Below, in pieces: positions 17,895 through 27,405 of a stretch of 64,000 nucleotides of DNA. Source of the stretch: Flavobacterium limicola (lineage in GTDB: Bacteria; Bacteroidota; Bacteroidia; Flavobacteriales; Flavobacteriaceae). The stretch is from assembly GCF_003634755.1 (NCBI RefSeq), contig NZ_RBXA01000001.1:930001-994000 (forward strand). The letters are read 5' to 3'. Position numbers and translations under genes: made by a program. Position 1 is the first letter of the stretch, and every line of letters begins with the position of its first letter. A model generated the notes under the pieces. The model had not been told where the DNA came from. It ran no database searches and saw only the letters and a list, made by a program, of their open reading frames with translations.

Positions 17895-17914
17895 GATTTG
17901 TTTTGTTAAGTTCT

Positions 17915-18115
17915 TTATTCGAGTTCGAAAGTCAATTTGAGATTCACTCGAAATTCTGTAATGGCGCCATCGCTTACTGTTGCACTTTGTTCATGAATAT
18001 AGACAGAACGGATGTGTTTTACTGATTTTGACGCCTTAGCAACTCCTTTTCGAGCTGCATCTTCCCAACTAATTTCTGAGCTGGAAAGTATTTCAATTAC
18101 TTTTAATATTGACAT
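17915..18115 (-). CDS. Dodecin-family flavin-binding protein
   Basis: Dodecins are 65-75-residue proteins that form hollow dodecamers storing flavins or CoA. This 66-residue protein has the family pattern KVIEILSSSEISWEDAARKGVAKASKSV, with the conserved Trp20 that stacks on flavin (SWEDA), and ends in FRVNLKLTFELE. It is a single gene with its own terminator. Confidence 0.93.
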   Translation of the reverse strand: MSILKVIEILSSSEISWEDAARKGVAKASKSVKHIRSVYIHEQSATVSDGAITEFRVNLKLTFELE

Positions 18116-18229
18116 GATTTCTATTTGTTAAGTGAAACATAAATTTACCAATTTTTTTTAAATAGAACATTTAAAAAGATAAATATTTCACGTAACATGA
18201 AGATTTTCAAGTAAATAGTGTTCTGTGTT

Positions 18230-19129
18230 TTATGCGTTTATTGCTTCAACTTTGATGCTTTCATCATTCAGCATGCTTTTTAGCATGTTTTCGATACCGC
18301 TTTTTAATGTAAATGTAGAAGAAGGACAACCGCTGCAGGCACCTTGCAAGATCACTTTTACGGTTTTGTCATTTTCGTTATAAGAGTCAAATGCGATATT
18401 TCCACCATCGGCTTGTACGGCAGGTTTTACATATTCTTCTAAAATATTGATGATTTGTTGTGAGGTTACATCCAAATTATCAAATTCTTTTGCCTTAACA
18501 GTTTCTTCTGCGGTAACAGCAGCAACATAATTTTCATCTAAAACAGTTCCTCCGTTTTCAATATACTGTTTGATGAAACTTCTAAGTTCTAAAGTGATTT
18601 CTTGCCAATCATTGATTTCATATTTGGTTACCGAGATATAATTTTCATCAATAAAAATTTCTTTTACATAAGGAAATTTGAAAAGTTCTTTTGCTAATGG
18701 TGAAGCAGCAGTTTGATCAATATTTTTGAATTCAATCGCATTTTTAGTAAGCATTTTGCTCACTACAAATTTTAATGCTGAAGGGTTTGGAGTAGTTTCC
18801 CCATAAACTGTTACCGGCTGTTTCTTCGTTTTGTTTTCATCAACAGTGATGATTGTTCCGCCGTCGTTGACAAATTTTTCCATTTGTTCTGCAACGGCAT
18901 CTTTTACATCGTCCCATTCTACAATACTATATTTTTCGATTGCGATAAAATTGCCGGATATGTAAACTGTTTTTACAAACGGTAAATAAAACAATTGTTG
19001 CGCTAATGGAGAAGTTTTTGCTTCATCAATATTTTTAAATTCAAAACTTTCATTTTGAGTGATAAAATCTTGAAATTCAAACTTTAATATCGTTGGGTTT
19101 TGTGTTTCTTTTATAGTAACTTTGTTCAT
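18230..19129 (-). CDS. NifU-like Fe-S protein with duplicated N-terminal domain
   Basis: This 299-residue protein carries two Nfu N-terminal domains in tandem (about residues 1-95 and 100-195; TIKETQNPTILKFEF and VYGETTPNPSALKFVV mark their starts). A C-terminal NifU domain follows, with the Fe-S binding CxxC in GACSGCPSSTFTLK (about residue 260). Nfu proteins carry 4Fe-4S clusters to target enzymes. I choose ATG 19129: the alternative GTG 19147 sits on a -7 box (TAAATTTG on the minus strand, 19154-19147) and so is probably not transcribed. The leader would be only about 13 bases. Confidence 0.92.
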   Translation of the reverse strand: MNKVTIKETQNPTILKFEFQDFITQNESFEFKNIDEAKTSPLAQQLFYLPFVKTVYISGNFIAIEKYSIVEWDDVKDAVAEQMEKFVNDGGTIITVDENKTKKQPVTVYGETTPNPSALKFVVSKMLTKNAIEFKNIDQTAASPLAKELFKFPYVKEIFIDENYISVTKYEINDWQEITLELRSFIKQYIENGGTVLDENYVAAVTAEETVKAKEFDNLDVTSQQIINILEEYVKPAVQADGGNIAFDSYNENDKTVKVILQGACSGCPSSTFTLKSGIENMLKSMLNDESIKVEAINA

Positions 19130-19146
19130 GGCTTTTGAAATTTTCA

Positions 19147-19154
19147 CAAATTTA
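19147..19154 (-). promoter_or_regulatory. -7 box of the nifU-like gene
   Basis: Minus-strand TAAATTTG fits TAnnTTTG and places transcription start about 13 bases ahead of ATG 19129. No spaced -33 TTG is visible. Confidence 0.45.
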
Positions 19155-19291
19155 CTAAAGTTATTTTCTACGAATAACTATATTTGATTTTTTAATGAAT
19201 AAATTAACTTTAGTTTAATTTTTAGATTAGTCATTTCCTCTTTTTTGATATTTTTTATTGATTTAGATTTTTTCATTTTTTATTACTCGTG

Positions 19292-20290
19292 ATGTTTATA
19301 AAATTTAGATTTTTACTACTTTCTTTTTTTGTTTATCAGTATTCTTTTTCACAAGAAGGAATTGCGGTATATTCTGATTATCTTTCTGATAACTATTATC
19401 TGATTCATCCTTCAATGGCTGGAGCTGCTAATTGTGCTAAAGTCAGACTTACAGCCCGCAAGCAATGGTTTGATCAGTCAGATGCTCCTCAAATGCAAAC
19501 CTTAAGTTTTAATGGTAGAGTAGGTGAAAAATCTGGTGCAGGAATAATTGTTTTCAATGATAAAAATGGATATCATTCTCAAAAAGGAGTGAAATTTAGT
19601 TTTGCTCATCACATTATGTTTTCTAGAGATGAGATTGATTTAAATCAATTGTCCTTTGGTGTCAGTGCGGGATTAATCCAAAGTCAATTAGATCAAACCG
19701 AGTTCTTACAGTCTGGTGATTATGACCCTATTGTTGACGGTTCTATTGTAGAAAAGGATTCTTATTTTAATGTCGATATTGGTGCATCGTATAATTTTTT
19801 GGATTTTTATGCACATGCAACGGTTAAAAATGCCATAGAAACAAGAAGAGAAATTTATACGGAATACGAAAGTGATAATTTAAGAAAATATTTGTTGAGT
19901 GCTGGCTATGTTTTTGGAAATAAAGAAAAAATATTATGGGAACCATCCGTTTTACTTCAATTAGTGGAAAAGACTAAAGAAAAATCTATTGATATTAACT
20001 TAAAGGCCTATAAAAATTTAGACTTTGGAACGCTTTGGGGCGGATTGTCCTATAGAAGAAGTTTTGATAGTGCTGAATATCTCAATGGTAATAGTGTAGC
20101 GAATCAAAAATTACAATATTTCACTCCAATTGTTGGGGTTAACTACAATAATTTCATGTTTGCATATACATATTCACAGGTAACTGGGGATGTTAAATTT
20201 GATAATGGGGGTTATCACCAAATTACGTTGGGAATTAATTTGTTTTGCAAACGAGAAAAATACGAGTGTAACTGCCCTGCAATCAATTAA
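19292..20290 (+). CDS. PorP/SprF-family type IX secretion membrane protein
   Basis: This 332-residue protein has a signal peptide (FIKFRFLLLSFFVYQYSFSQ) and the PorP/SprF pattern: LSDNYYLIHPSMAGAANCAKVRLTARKQW is split as early family signature, then repeated outer-membrane strands. Members are outer-membrane barrels tied to type IX secretion and to anchoring adhesins such as SprB; each paralogue often sits beside a large secreted protein. Here no large adhesin gene is adjacent. The end is Cys-containing (FCKREKYECNCPAIN). Start is ATG 19292, preceded one codon earlier by GTG. Confidence 0.85.
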   Translation: MFIKFRFLLLSFFVYQYSFSQEGIAVYSDYLSDNYYLIHPSMAGAANCAKVRLTARKQWFDQSDAPQMQTLSFNGRVGEKSGAGIIVFNDKNGYHSQKGVKFSFAHHIMFSRDEIDLNQLSFGVSAGLIQSQLDQTEFLQSGDYDPIVDGSIVEKDSYFNVDIGASYNFLDFYAHATVKNAIETRREIYTEYESDNLRKYLLSAGYVFGNKEKILWEPSVLLQLVEKTKEKSIDINLKAYKNLDFGTLWGGLSYRRSFDSAEYLNGNSVANQKLQYFTPIVGVNYNNFMFAYTYSQVTGDVKFDNGGYHQITLGINLFCKREKYECNCPAIN

Positions 20291-20301
20291 TTTACTTTAT
20301 T

Positions 20302-20817
20302 ATGCTAATTAAATCTGTCAACGGTAAATCACCTTCTATTCCTGAAGATTGTTACGTAGCCGAAAATGCCACTATTGTTGGTGAAGTTACTTTTGGAAAA
20401 AATTGCAGCGTTTGGTTTAATGCTGTAATACGGGGTGATGTAAATTTTATTAAAATTGGAAATAAAGTTAACATTCAAGATGGTGCCATTATTCATTGTA
20501 CGTATAAAAAGCATCCTACAATTATCGGCAATAACGTTTCTATTGGTCATAATGCCATTGTGCATGGCTGTGTTATTCATGACAATGTTTTGATAGGAAT
20601 GGGAGCAATTGTGATGGATAATTGTTTTATCGAAAGTAACTCTATTGTAGCGGCTGGAGCTGTTATTACTCAGAATACAATTGTGGGAGCTGGTACAATC
20701 TGGGCCGGTGTTCCTGCAAAGAAAGTTAAAGACATTGATCAATCAGACTTTGCTGGAGAAATCGAGCGTATTTCTAATAATTACGTGATGTATTCCAGTT
20801 GGTTTAAAGAAGAATAA
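20302..20817 (+). CDS. Gamma-carbonic-anhydrase-like hexapeptide-repeat protein
   Basis: This is a 171-residue left-handed beta-helix protein of the gamma-carbonic anhydrase/YrdA/PaaY type. Hexapeptide repeats run from about residue 12 to 150. Histidines that would bind the metal are seen in IIHCTYKKHP and IGHNAIVHGC. Members are found as carbonic anhydrases or as enzymes of unknown activity. It follows the PorP-like gene after 11 bases and converges with murI with only 8 bases between. Confidence 0.9.
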   Translation: MLIKSVNGKSPSIPEDCYVAENATIVGEVTFGKNCSVWFNAVIRGDVNFIKIGNKVNIQDGAIIHCTYKKHPTIIGNNVSIGHNAIVHGCVIHDNVLIGMGAIVMDNCFIESNSIVAAGAVITQNTIVGAGTIWAGVPAKKVKDIDQSDFAGEIERISNNYVMYSSWFKEE

Positions 20818-20825
20818 ATAGTGTT

Positions 20826-21605
20826 TTAGAATTCTTTTTCTTCAACCGTAAATTTATTTTCTAATATTTCAGTCAAAACTTTTGTATTTGTATTGGTATA
20901 GAAAATGGGTTGACTATTTTCTGCCGATGAAAAACCTACTTTTTCCCGTAATATTTTTTGAGTCTGTTTTGCTACAGCTTCACCGGAATCGATGATGTGA
21001 ATATGTTCTGGAAGAATTTTTTTTATTTGAGGGATCAAATAGGGATAATGACTACATCCTAATACCAGGTAATCAATGTTGGCTTCAATCATTGGAGTCA
21101 GATAGGAGTGAAGCAGTTTAGTCATCTCTGCTGAATTGATATCTCCGTTTTCAATGAGCTGGACTAATCCGTGTCCTACTTGCTCAATTATTTTTGTGTC
21201 TTGGTACTTCTCTGTAGTCTTATTGAAAAGCTCACTGTTCAAGGTTCCTTGAGTAGCAAGAATCCCTATTGTTTGTGTTTTAGAATGAGTCACTGCTGGT
21301 TTTATAGCGGGTTCTATTCCTATGAAAGGAACGTTGTATTTAGCTCGTAACTCCTGAATTGCATTGGTAGTTGCAGTATTACAAGCAACTACAATTAACT
21401 TACAATTCATCTCAAGAAGAATATCAGTATTTTTCATGCTTAATGCAACGATCTCCTCTTTAGATTTTTGTCCGTAAGGCGCATTTTTACTGTCGGCAAG
21501 ATATATTGTCTTTTCATTAGGCAGCAATTTATGAATTGCTTGCCAAATAGATGTTCCGCCAATTCCTGAGTCAAAAATTCCTATAGGTTGATTATTGCTA
21601 TTCAT
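20826..21605 (-). CDS. murI: Glutamate racemase
   Basis: MurI makes D-glutamate for peptidoglycan. The 259-residue cytoplasmic enzyme has both catalytic cysteines in their motifs: VVACNTATTNA (about residue 73) and LGCSHYPYL (about residue 184). The N-terminal IGIFDSGIGGTSIW is also typical. A -7-like box TAACTTTG (minus strand, 21618-21611) lies six bases ahead of the start, behind the terminator of the ompH genes, so murI probably has its own short-leader transcript. Confidence 0.95.
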   Translation of the reverse strand: MNSNNQPIGIFDSGIGGTSIWQAIHKLLPNEKTIYLADSKNAPYGQKSKEEIVALSMKNTDILLEMNCKLIVVACNTATTNAIQELRAKYNVPFIGIEPAIKPAVTHSKTQTIGILATQGTLNSELFNKTTEKYQDTKIIEQVGHGLVQLIENGDINSAEMTKLLHSYLTPMIEANIDYLVLGCSHYPYLIPQIKKILPEHIHIIDSGEAVAKQTQKILREKVGFSSAENSQPIFYTNTNTKVLTEILENKFTVEEKEF

Positions 21606-21656
21606 GTAAACAAAGTTAAGCGCTAATGCTTAATTTTCCTAAAATTTATTTTAAAC

Positions 21657-21697
21657 AAAAAAACTGCTCAAATCCAATTGGAGGTGAGCAGTTTTTT
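21657..21697 (-). terminator. Terminator of the bamA-ompH operon
   Basis: Arms AAAAAACTGCTCA and TGAGCAGTTTTTT are separated by about 14 bases and end in a T run on both strands. Confidence 0.85.
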
Positions 21698-21715
21698 ATG
21701 TGAATTGTGATTTTT

Positions 21716-22216
21716 TTAGAAACCTAAATCTTTTTTTACATCAGCAGTCAAGTTTGGACCATCTGCAAGTAAAAGTGTAGAACCATCTAACACATATTGA
21801 AATCCTTTAGCTTTTCCTACTTTTTGGATAGAAGCTCTAACTTTTTCCATTAATGGTTTCACGATATCAGATTCTTTTTGTTGCAATTGTTTTTGAGCAT
21901 CATCTCTATAGTCAACAATTCTTTTTTGCATATCCTGCACTTCTTTAGAACGGTCTCCATTTACAGCTTCAGTAACAGTTGCAGCTTCTGCTTCGTATTT
22001 TTTTAATTTTCCTTGGTATTCTTCAACCATTTTTTTGTATTCACCATCATAGGTAGTACTCAATTTATCTAGTTGTTTTTGAGCATCTAACATTGCAGGC
22101 ATTTTTGTCATAATTTCGCTTACATCAACATGCGCAGTTTTTGCTTGTGCATTCATAGTTTGGTTTGCTCCTAAGATAAATATTGCAGCAATTAATAAAG
22201 TTTTGATTTGTTTCAT
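21716..22216 (-). CDS. OmpH/Skp-family periplasmic chaperone
   Basis: This 166-residue Skp-like protein has a signal peptide (KTLLIAAIFILGANQTMNAQ). Skp trimers hold unfolded outer-membrane proteins on the way to the BAM complex. The central coiled coil (about residues 45-120) and the C-terminal strand GFQYVLDGSTLLLADG are family features. It follows a longer ompH paralogue and bamA in one operon, 39 bases after the previous gene. Confidence 0.92.
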   Translation of the reverse strand: MKQIKTLLIAAIFILGANQTMNAQAKTAHVDVSEIMTKMPAMLDAQKQLDKLSTTYDGEYKKMVEEYQGKLKKYEAEAATVTEAVNGDRSKEVQDMQKRIVDYRDDAQKQLQQKESDIVKPLMEKVRASIQKVGKAKGFQYVLDGSTLLLADGPNLTADVKKDLGF

Positions 22217-22255
22217 CGTTTTTAAAATATTAAGTAATTAATTATTGTTTGTGTT

Positions 22256-23260
22256 TTATTTTAATTTTTCTTCTTTAGCTTTTTTAATAGCTTCTCTTTC
22301 TTCCAGTATTTTTTTTCTTTTTTCCTCTAAAGCTTTTTTACGATCTTCAATAACTTTCTTGCGGTCTTCTAAAGTTTGCGCTTTTGCATCAGCTTGATTT
22401 TGTTTCAATTTTTCAATACTTTCTTTTGCGCTAGTATTGTTAAAATCGTTATCAGTTTTAGTCTTTGCGGTCTCTTCTATTTTAACATTTGCAGAAATCG
22501 TGCCATTTTTTTTGGCTTCCCTGTCTGCTTGAATTTGTTTCCTTTTGTCATCAAATTCTTTTTTCTTTTGTTCCTGAATTAATTTTCTGTCGGCCAGTAT
22601 TTTTTCTCTGGATGTTTTTTTCTCATCCAAGGCTTTTTGTCTTTCCGCTAATATAGGATTGTCATCCAAAGCATCTTCTCTGTTTTGTTTAGATTCTTCT
22701 TCTTTTAATTGTTTTTTAGTCAACTGTTCTCGTTTTTCGGAACGGTTTAAAACACGAAGGACCTGATCACTAATGTCAAATCTTTTGTCAGCAAAAAGCA
22801 TTGTTAAATCGGATGATTTATCAAAAACAAAATCATATTTTTTTGCTACAGCTATATCTTGAATTGCAGTAAAAACTTGGTCTTGAATTGGCATTGCCAA
22901 AATAGATTTTTGCTGAATTAAATCACCATTTGGTCCAAATCTTTTCTGTTGATACTCTAGCATTTCATTTTCCAAAAACTTTATTTCAGTTTCTCTTTCA
23001 TCAATAAGCTCTTTTGTGAGTAATGCTTTCTCCGCTTTTAAAGCGTCTTTTATAGTATTAAGTTCAACTTTCTTGGTTTCAATTTCTTGTTTCCACTTTT
23101 GAGCCTTTTGCTCTAATTGAATTGTTGCTTCAGCATAATCGGGTACATTTTGTAATATGTATTCCATATCAATGTAACCTACTTTTGTTCCTCTGGTTTG
23201 CGCATTAATTGTTTGTACAATTACTAAGCTTAAAAATAGATATAAAAATTGTTTTCTCAT
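22256..23260 (-). CDS. OmpH/Skp-family protein with long charged C-terminal tail
   Basis: This is a 334-residue protein with a signal peptide ending near TINAQ. Residues about 25-170 are a normal OmpH/Skp domain (VGYIDMEYILQNVPDYAEAT at the start; KYDFVFDKSSDLTMLFAD near its end). The remaining 160 residues are almost all Lys, Glu, Asp, Arg and Gln, with KKVIEDRKKALEEKRKK-type repeats, and should form a long coiled coil. It lies between bamA and the short ompH gene, so it is likely a chaperone or a periplasmic spacer for barrel assembly. Confidence 0.88.
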   Translation of the reverse strand: MRKQFLYLFLSLVIVQTINAQTRGTKVGYIDMEYILQNVPDYAEATIQLEQKAQKWKQEIETKKVELNTIKDALKAEKALLTKELIDERETEIKFLENEMLEYQQKRFGPNGDLIQQKSILAMPIQDQVFTAIQDIAVAKKYDFVFDKSSDLTMLFADKRFDISDQVLRVLNRSEKREQLTKKQLKEEESKQNREDALDDNPILAERQKALDEKKTSREKILADRKLIQEQKKKEFDDKRKQIQADREAKKNGTISANVKIEETAKTKTDNDFNNTSAKESIEKLKQNQADAKAQTLEDRKKVIEDRKKALEEKRKKILEEREAIKKAKEEKLK

Positions 23261-23296
23261 AACGATACTGTATTAGAAAATCTAAAATCAATTTTT

Positions 23297-25987
23297 TTAG
23301 AATTGTTGTCCAATGATAAAATGGGTTTCCCATCCATTTGCTTTTGCTTGTCCTGGTAATGCATCAAAACCGTGACCAAAATCTATTCCTAATAAACCAA
23401 ATGCAGGCATAAATACACGTAATCCAACTCCTGCAGAACGACTCAAAGCAAAAGGATTATAACTTTTGAAATCTTTATATGATGAACCTGCCTCCATAAA
23501 TGCTAATGCATAAATTGATGCTGATGATTTTAATGTTATTGGATAACGCAACTCCATAGAGAATTTGTTGAAAACAGTAGCTCCAATTTGATCTCCTACG
23601 CTATTTATTGGTGTTAAGGAGTTGTTTGGATATCCTCTTAATTGAATCGTTTCTCGACCATCCATGGAGAAGTTGGCTAATCCATCGCCACCAAGGTAAA
23701 ATCGTTCAAAAGGAACGGCTCCTCTATCTTGATTATAGGCTCCAAGAAATCCAAATTCAGTTAAAGCTCTGAGGACTAATTTACCATAAAGCTTAGTGTA
23801 CCAATCTGCCTTGAATTTGATTTTGTAATATTCTAACCAATTAAATTTCTTTTGATCTACTTTAGCTGGATCTGCTGCTGCATCTTCAAATTTGAAGACT
23901 TTATTTCCTTGGGCATCTATATAATCACCTATTTGAACTGTATTTCCATTTGCATCAGCTTGGTTGGATCTGTCAACAGTGTTTTTTAATTTATACTCTT
24001 CTTTATCTCCTAATGTTGCGTAATCAACTCCATTAATCAAGGAATAAGGAGGTGTTAGTTTTGCCGAAATACTAAATTCGGAACCATACGTTGGAAATAT
24101 TGGGTTAACTCCTTTATTGTTTCTAGTTAGTCCTATTGTGTACGCTAAGTTTCTAGATGCTCCGTCTCCAAATGTAAATAATCCGGTATTGTAATTATTT
24201 AAATCATAATGTTGGTAACTTACAGATTGTGACAGTACGAAGAAATCATCTGGTACGGTAAGTCTTTTTGCTAAACCTACGGATAATGTCAAGATGTTAA
24301 AACTTTTGGTTTTATCTGCTCTCTGAGTGACAAAATTATTTAAAAACTGCTTACTGTATGACAACGAAGTGCTAAAAGATACCGGTTTTTTACCCCCAAA
24401 CCATGGTTCTGAAAACGATACACTATAGGTTTGAAAGAAGGTACTGGCTTGCAAACGCAAAGAGACTTTCTGACCGTCTCCCATAGGAAGGGGCTTATAT
24501 GCTTCTTTGTTTAGTATATTTCTTGCCGAAAAGTTATTGAAAGATAGTCCAAGTGTACCAATGAAGCCGCCACCGCCATAACCTCCTTGAAGTTCGATTT
24601 GGCTGGATCCTTTCTCTACAAGATTGTATTCAATATCAACAGTTCCTGCTCCTGAATCAACATTCTTAAACTTTGGATCAATCGCTTCAGGATCAAAAAA
24701 TCCTAATTGTCCTATTTCACGAATGGTTCTAACTAATTCTTCTTTACTGTATTTTTCTCCTGGTTTTGTTCTTAATTCACGGTAAATTACTCGGTCATTT
24801 GTTTTATCATTTCCTACAACGGTAATTTTGTTAAAATAAGCGATCGGTCCTTCCGTGATTCGTATCTCAAAATCAATAGTATCGTTTGCTGTTTTTACTT
24901 CAACGGCATTTATATTAGAAAATAAATACCCATTATTTTGGTATAAATTCGTGATGTCTTCTGCATCTGGTTTAGACTTGTCTGCAATTCTTTTTTCAAG
25001 AAGAACACCATTATAAGTTTCTCCTTTTTTAACACCTAAAACTCGGCTTAATCCTTGATCTGTGTATACTGTATTTCCTAAAAATTTAATGTTTCCAAAA
25101 TAATATTTATTACCTTCCTCTACATTTATTTTTATAGACAATGCATTTTTAGCTTTGTCAAATGTGACAGAATCCGAAACTATACGAGCATCTCGATATC
25201 CTTTTTCTTTGTAGGATTCAATTACTTTTTCTAAATCGGTTTTGTATTTATCTTTTATGAATTTTGAAGCTTTCAAAATACGGGTAAATTTCTTTTGTTT
25301 GGTTTCTTTCATCGCTTTACGTAAAGCGTTGTCAGATATTTTTGTATTGCCTACAAAGTCAATTTTTTGGATTTTTACTTTATCACCCTTGTCAATTGTT
25401 ACAAGCATGTTGACCTGATTTACTACAGCAGTGTCTTTGACAGTGTTTATGTTTACTTTTGTATTGTAGTACCCGTCTTTCTTGTATTTGTTTTCAATGT
25501 AGTTCTTTGTAGTTGTAATTAAGTTTTCATTAACTACTTTACCTTTATTAAGGCTATTATCTTTGATTAAACCTTCAGTTTTATTTTTCTTAACACCTAC
25601 AAATTTTACTTGGTTCAATTTAGGCAGTTCAACAATATTTAAATCAAGATAAATACTGTCATTCTGTATTTTATTAACATAGAACGAAATTTCATCAAAA
25701 AGACCTAGTTTGCCAAGTTTTTTTATAGCAGCACTTATTTCTTCACCAGGAATAGTGATTTGTTGTCCTTTTTGTAAGCCTGAAAAGGTAACAACGGTCT
25801 GACTGTTGAAACTGATGTCTCCAACAACCGCCACATCTGCTAATATGTATTTTTTTCCTTGATCAAAAGGAACTCTTTCTTGGGCTTTAATTTGTGCAAA
25901 ACTTCCAAAAATCAAAACGGAAAGGACTATTTTTATGCTTTTATTTAACACTAAAAAATTATTTAATTTGTTCACTTGTTTTTCCAA
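23297..25987 (-). CDS. bamA: BamA, outer-membrane barrel assembly factor
   Basis: BamA inserts beta-barrel proteins into the outer membrane. The protein has about 896 residues: a signal segment (SIKIVLSVLIFGSFAQIKA), five POTRA domains (about residues 45-430) and a 16-stranded barrel ending in F. The conserved barrel loop motif appears as LRGYPNNSLTPIN (family pattern RGY/F). The start is uncertain: TTG 25987 or GTG 25975 both overlap the uppS end and precede the signal peptide; an ATG at 26026 gives a longer N-terminus. It is translated in an operon with uppS and the two ompH genes. Confidence 0.95.
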   Translation of the reverse strand: MEKQVNKLNNFLVLNKSIKIVLSVLIFGSFAQIKAQERVPFDQGKKYILADVAVVGDISFNSQTVVTFSGLQKGQQITIPGEEISAAIKKLGKLGLFDEISFYVNKIQNDSIYLDLNIVELPKLNQVKFVGVKKNKTEGLIKDNSLNKGKVVNENLITTTKNYIENKYKKDGYYNTKVNINTVKDTAVVNQVNMLVTIDKGDKVKIQKIDFVGNTKISDNALRKAMKETKQKKFTRILKASKFIKDKYKTDLEKVIESYKEKGYRDARIVSDSVTFDKAKNALSIKINVEEGNKYYFGNIKFLGNTVYTDQGLSRVLGVKKGETYNGVLLEKRIADKSKPDAEDITNLYQNNGYLFSNINAVEVKTANDTIDFEIRITEGPIAYFNKITVVGNDKTNDRVIYRELRTKPGEKYSKEELVRTIREIGQLGFFDPEAIDPKFKNVDSGAGTVDIEYNLVEKGSSQIELQGGYGGGGFIGTLGLSFNNFSARNILNKEAYKPLPMGDGQKVSLRLQASTFFQTYSVSFSEPWFGGKKPVSFSTSLSYSKQFLNNFVTQRADKTKSFNILTLSVGLAKRLTVPDDFFVLSQSVSYQHYDLNNYNTGLFTFGDGASRNLAYTIGLTRNNKGVNPIFPTYGSEFSISAKLTPPYSLINGVDYATLGDKEEYKLKNTVDRSNQADANGNTVQIGDYIDAQGNKVFKFEDAAADPAKVDQKKFNWLEYYKIKFKADWYTKLYGKLVLRALTEFGFLGAYNQDRGAVPFERFYLGGDGLANFSMDGRETIQLRGYPNNSLTPINSVGDQIGATVFNKFSMELRYPITLKSSASIYALAFMEAGSSYKDFKSYNPFALSRSAGVGLRVFMPAFGLLGIDFGHGFDALPGQAKANGWETHFIIGQQF

Positions 25988-26699
25988 ATCTACGTTCTCT
26001 TTTTTGATAACTAATGATAGCCTCATATAAATCTTGTTCTTTAAAGTCTGGCCACAATATATCAGTAAAATACAATTCTGCATAGGCAATTTGCCATAAC
26101 AAAAAATTACTTATTCTATGTTCTCCACTTGTTCGTATTAATAAATCTACGTCTGGTAAATTTTGCGTGTAAAGATGCTCATTAATAATTGAATCGTCAA
26201 TACTGTCTATTGAAATTATATTATTTTTAACTTTATTACAGATGTTTCTGACTGCACTTACAATTTCTTCTCTGGAACCATAGCTTAACGCCAGGGTCAA
26301 AGTCATTTGAGTGTTGTCTTTGGTTTTTTCAATTACGTCAAGCAGTTCTTTTTGGGCTGATTTTGGTAGTTTTTCCAAATTACCAATAGCGTTCAACTTG
26401 ATGTTGTTTTTCTGTAGGGTTGTCAGTTCTTTTTTTAAAGAGTTGATGAGTACTTTCATCAAAGTTTCAACCTCTAGTTTTGGTCTGTTCCAATTTTCGG
26501 TTGAGAAAGCATATAGCGTAAGAAACTCAATACCTAGTTTGGCACTGGCTTCTATGATTACTTTTACTGACTTTGTACCGCTTTCATGGCCTAAAGCTCT
26601 TAGAAGTCCTTTTTGTTTTGCCCAACGCCCATTACCATCCATGATGATGGCTAAATGTTGAGGTAAATTTTTTGCGTCGATATTCTCTAGTAAGTTCAT
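25959..26699 (-). CDS. uppS: Isoprenyl transferase (undecaprenyl pyrophosphate synthase type)
   Basis: This cis-prenyltransferase makes the C55 lipid carrier for peptidoglycan and other wall polymers. The 246-residue protein shows the family motif HLAIIMDGNGRWAK (about residues 14-27) with catalytic Asp, and LLIRTSGEHRISNFLLWQ (about residues 190-207). ATG 26699 is chosen since it lies 4 bases after the stop of the DUF6089 gene; an upstream in-frame start at 26735 would overlap that gene. The 3' end overlaps bamA. Confidence 0.96.
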   Translation of the reverse strand: MNLLENIDAKNLPQHLAIIMDGNGRWAKQKGLLRALGHESGTKSVKVIIEASAKLGIEFLTLYAFSTENWNRPKLEVETLMKVLINSLKKELTTLQKNNIKLNAIGNLEKLPKSAQKELLDVIEKTKDNTQMTLTLALSYGSREEIVSAVRNICNKVKNNIISIDSIDDSIINEHLYTQNLPDVDLLIRTSGEHRISNFLLWQIAYAELYFTDILWPDFKEQDLYEAIISYQKRERRFGKTSEQIK

Positions 26700-26703
26700 T
26701 TTT

Positions 26704-27387
26704 TTATTCTGCACAATAACAGGGTTTGTTTCCAAAAGTATACGTTAAAGTAACTCCTGAAAAAACATACCAATCATTGTTATTTATATTTCCAAACCGA
26801 AGGTATTCCAAATTTGTGTTTTTTGGATTACTTCCATCTATATTGTCAGTCAAAGTGTATCTTGCGCCAACTTCCGCAGCCAGTATTAAATTACGGGTGA
26901 TGTTTGATTTTATTCCTAAATTCATGGGAATTGCAAATGAACCATCATTTTTATCCTTTTCAGTTTGTCCATTAAATACATATAACGCATCGTATCGAAA
27001 GTAGCTTAAGCCAGAGTATAGGTATGGCGTAATTTTTGTACTGGATTCATGAAGATTAAAGTCAAAAAAGTTGAATTCAAGACCTAGAGATACTTCTTTT
27101 ATACTGTTGTCAAATCGATAGCCTCTTTGATTTCGACTCGCCTCTTTAGAATTTAAATCGTTTGAAGTTATTTTTGATTGTGTGTAGGAAAAGCGGTAGC
27201 TATGTCTTGGACTTTTATTCCATTTATATAGCAATCCAAAAGCAAGTTTGTTTGGTGAAACATAGGTTGTAGGACCTACATCTCCTATAAAATTACTTCC
27301 GCCAGCAAATACACCAATTTCATGTATTTGAGCTTGGGTGACCATTAAAGGGGAAAACAATAAAAATAAATAAAAAATCTTGTTCAT
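26704..27387 (-). CDS. DUF6089-type outer-membrane beta-barrel protein
   Basis: This 227-residue protein has a signal peptide ending at TQA and a small barrel of about eight to ten strands (IGVFAGGSNFIGDVGPTTYV at the start; WYVFSGVTLTYTFGNKPCY at the end). I recognise the type as the DUF6089 family, which is usual ahead of uppS and bamA in Flavobacteriia. Function unknown; the operon suggests a part in outer-membrane assembly or stability. It is the first gene of the operon and has a good promoter. Confidence 0.8.
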   Translation of the reverse strand: MNKIFYLFLLFSPLMVTQAQIHEIGVFAGGSNFIGDVGPTTYVSPNKLAFGLLYKWNKSPRHSYRFSYTQSKITSNDLNSKEASRNQRGYRFDNSIKEVSLGLEFNFFDFNLHESSTKITPYLYSGLSYFRYDALYVFNGQTEKDKNDGSFAIPMNLGIKSNITRNLILAAEVGARYTLTDNIDGSNPKNTNLEYLRFGNINNNDWYVFSGVTLTYTFGNKPCYCAE

Positions 27388-27405
27388 TTAATCAAAAATT
27401 GCGTG

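Noticed and set aside
19130..19147. GTG start of the nifU-like gene at 19147
   Set aside because: The codon overlaps the -7 box, so the transcript would start after it.
20329..20742. 137-codon minus-strand frame
   Set aside because: It is antisense to the hexapeptide-repeat gene, whose motifs are clear.
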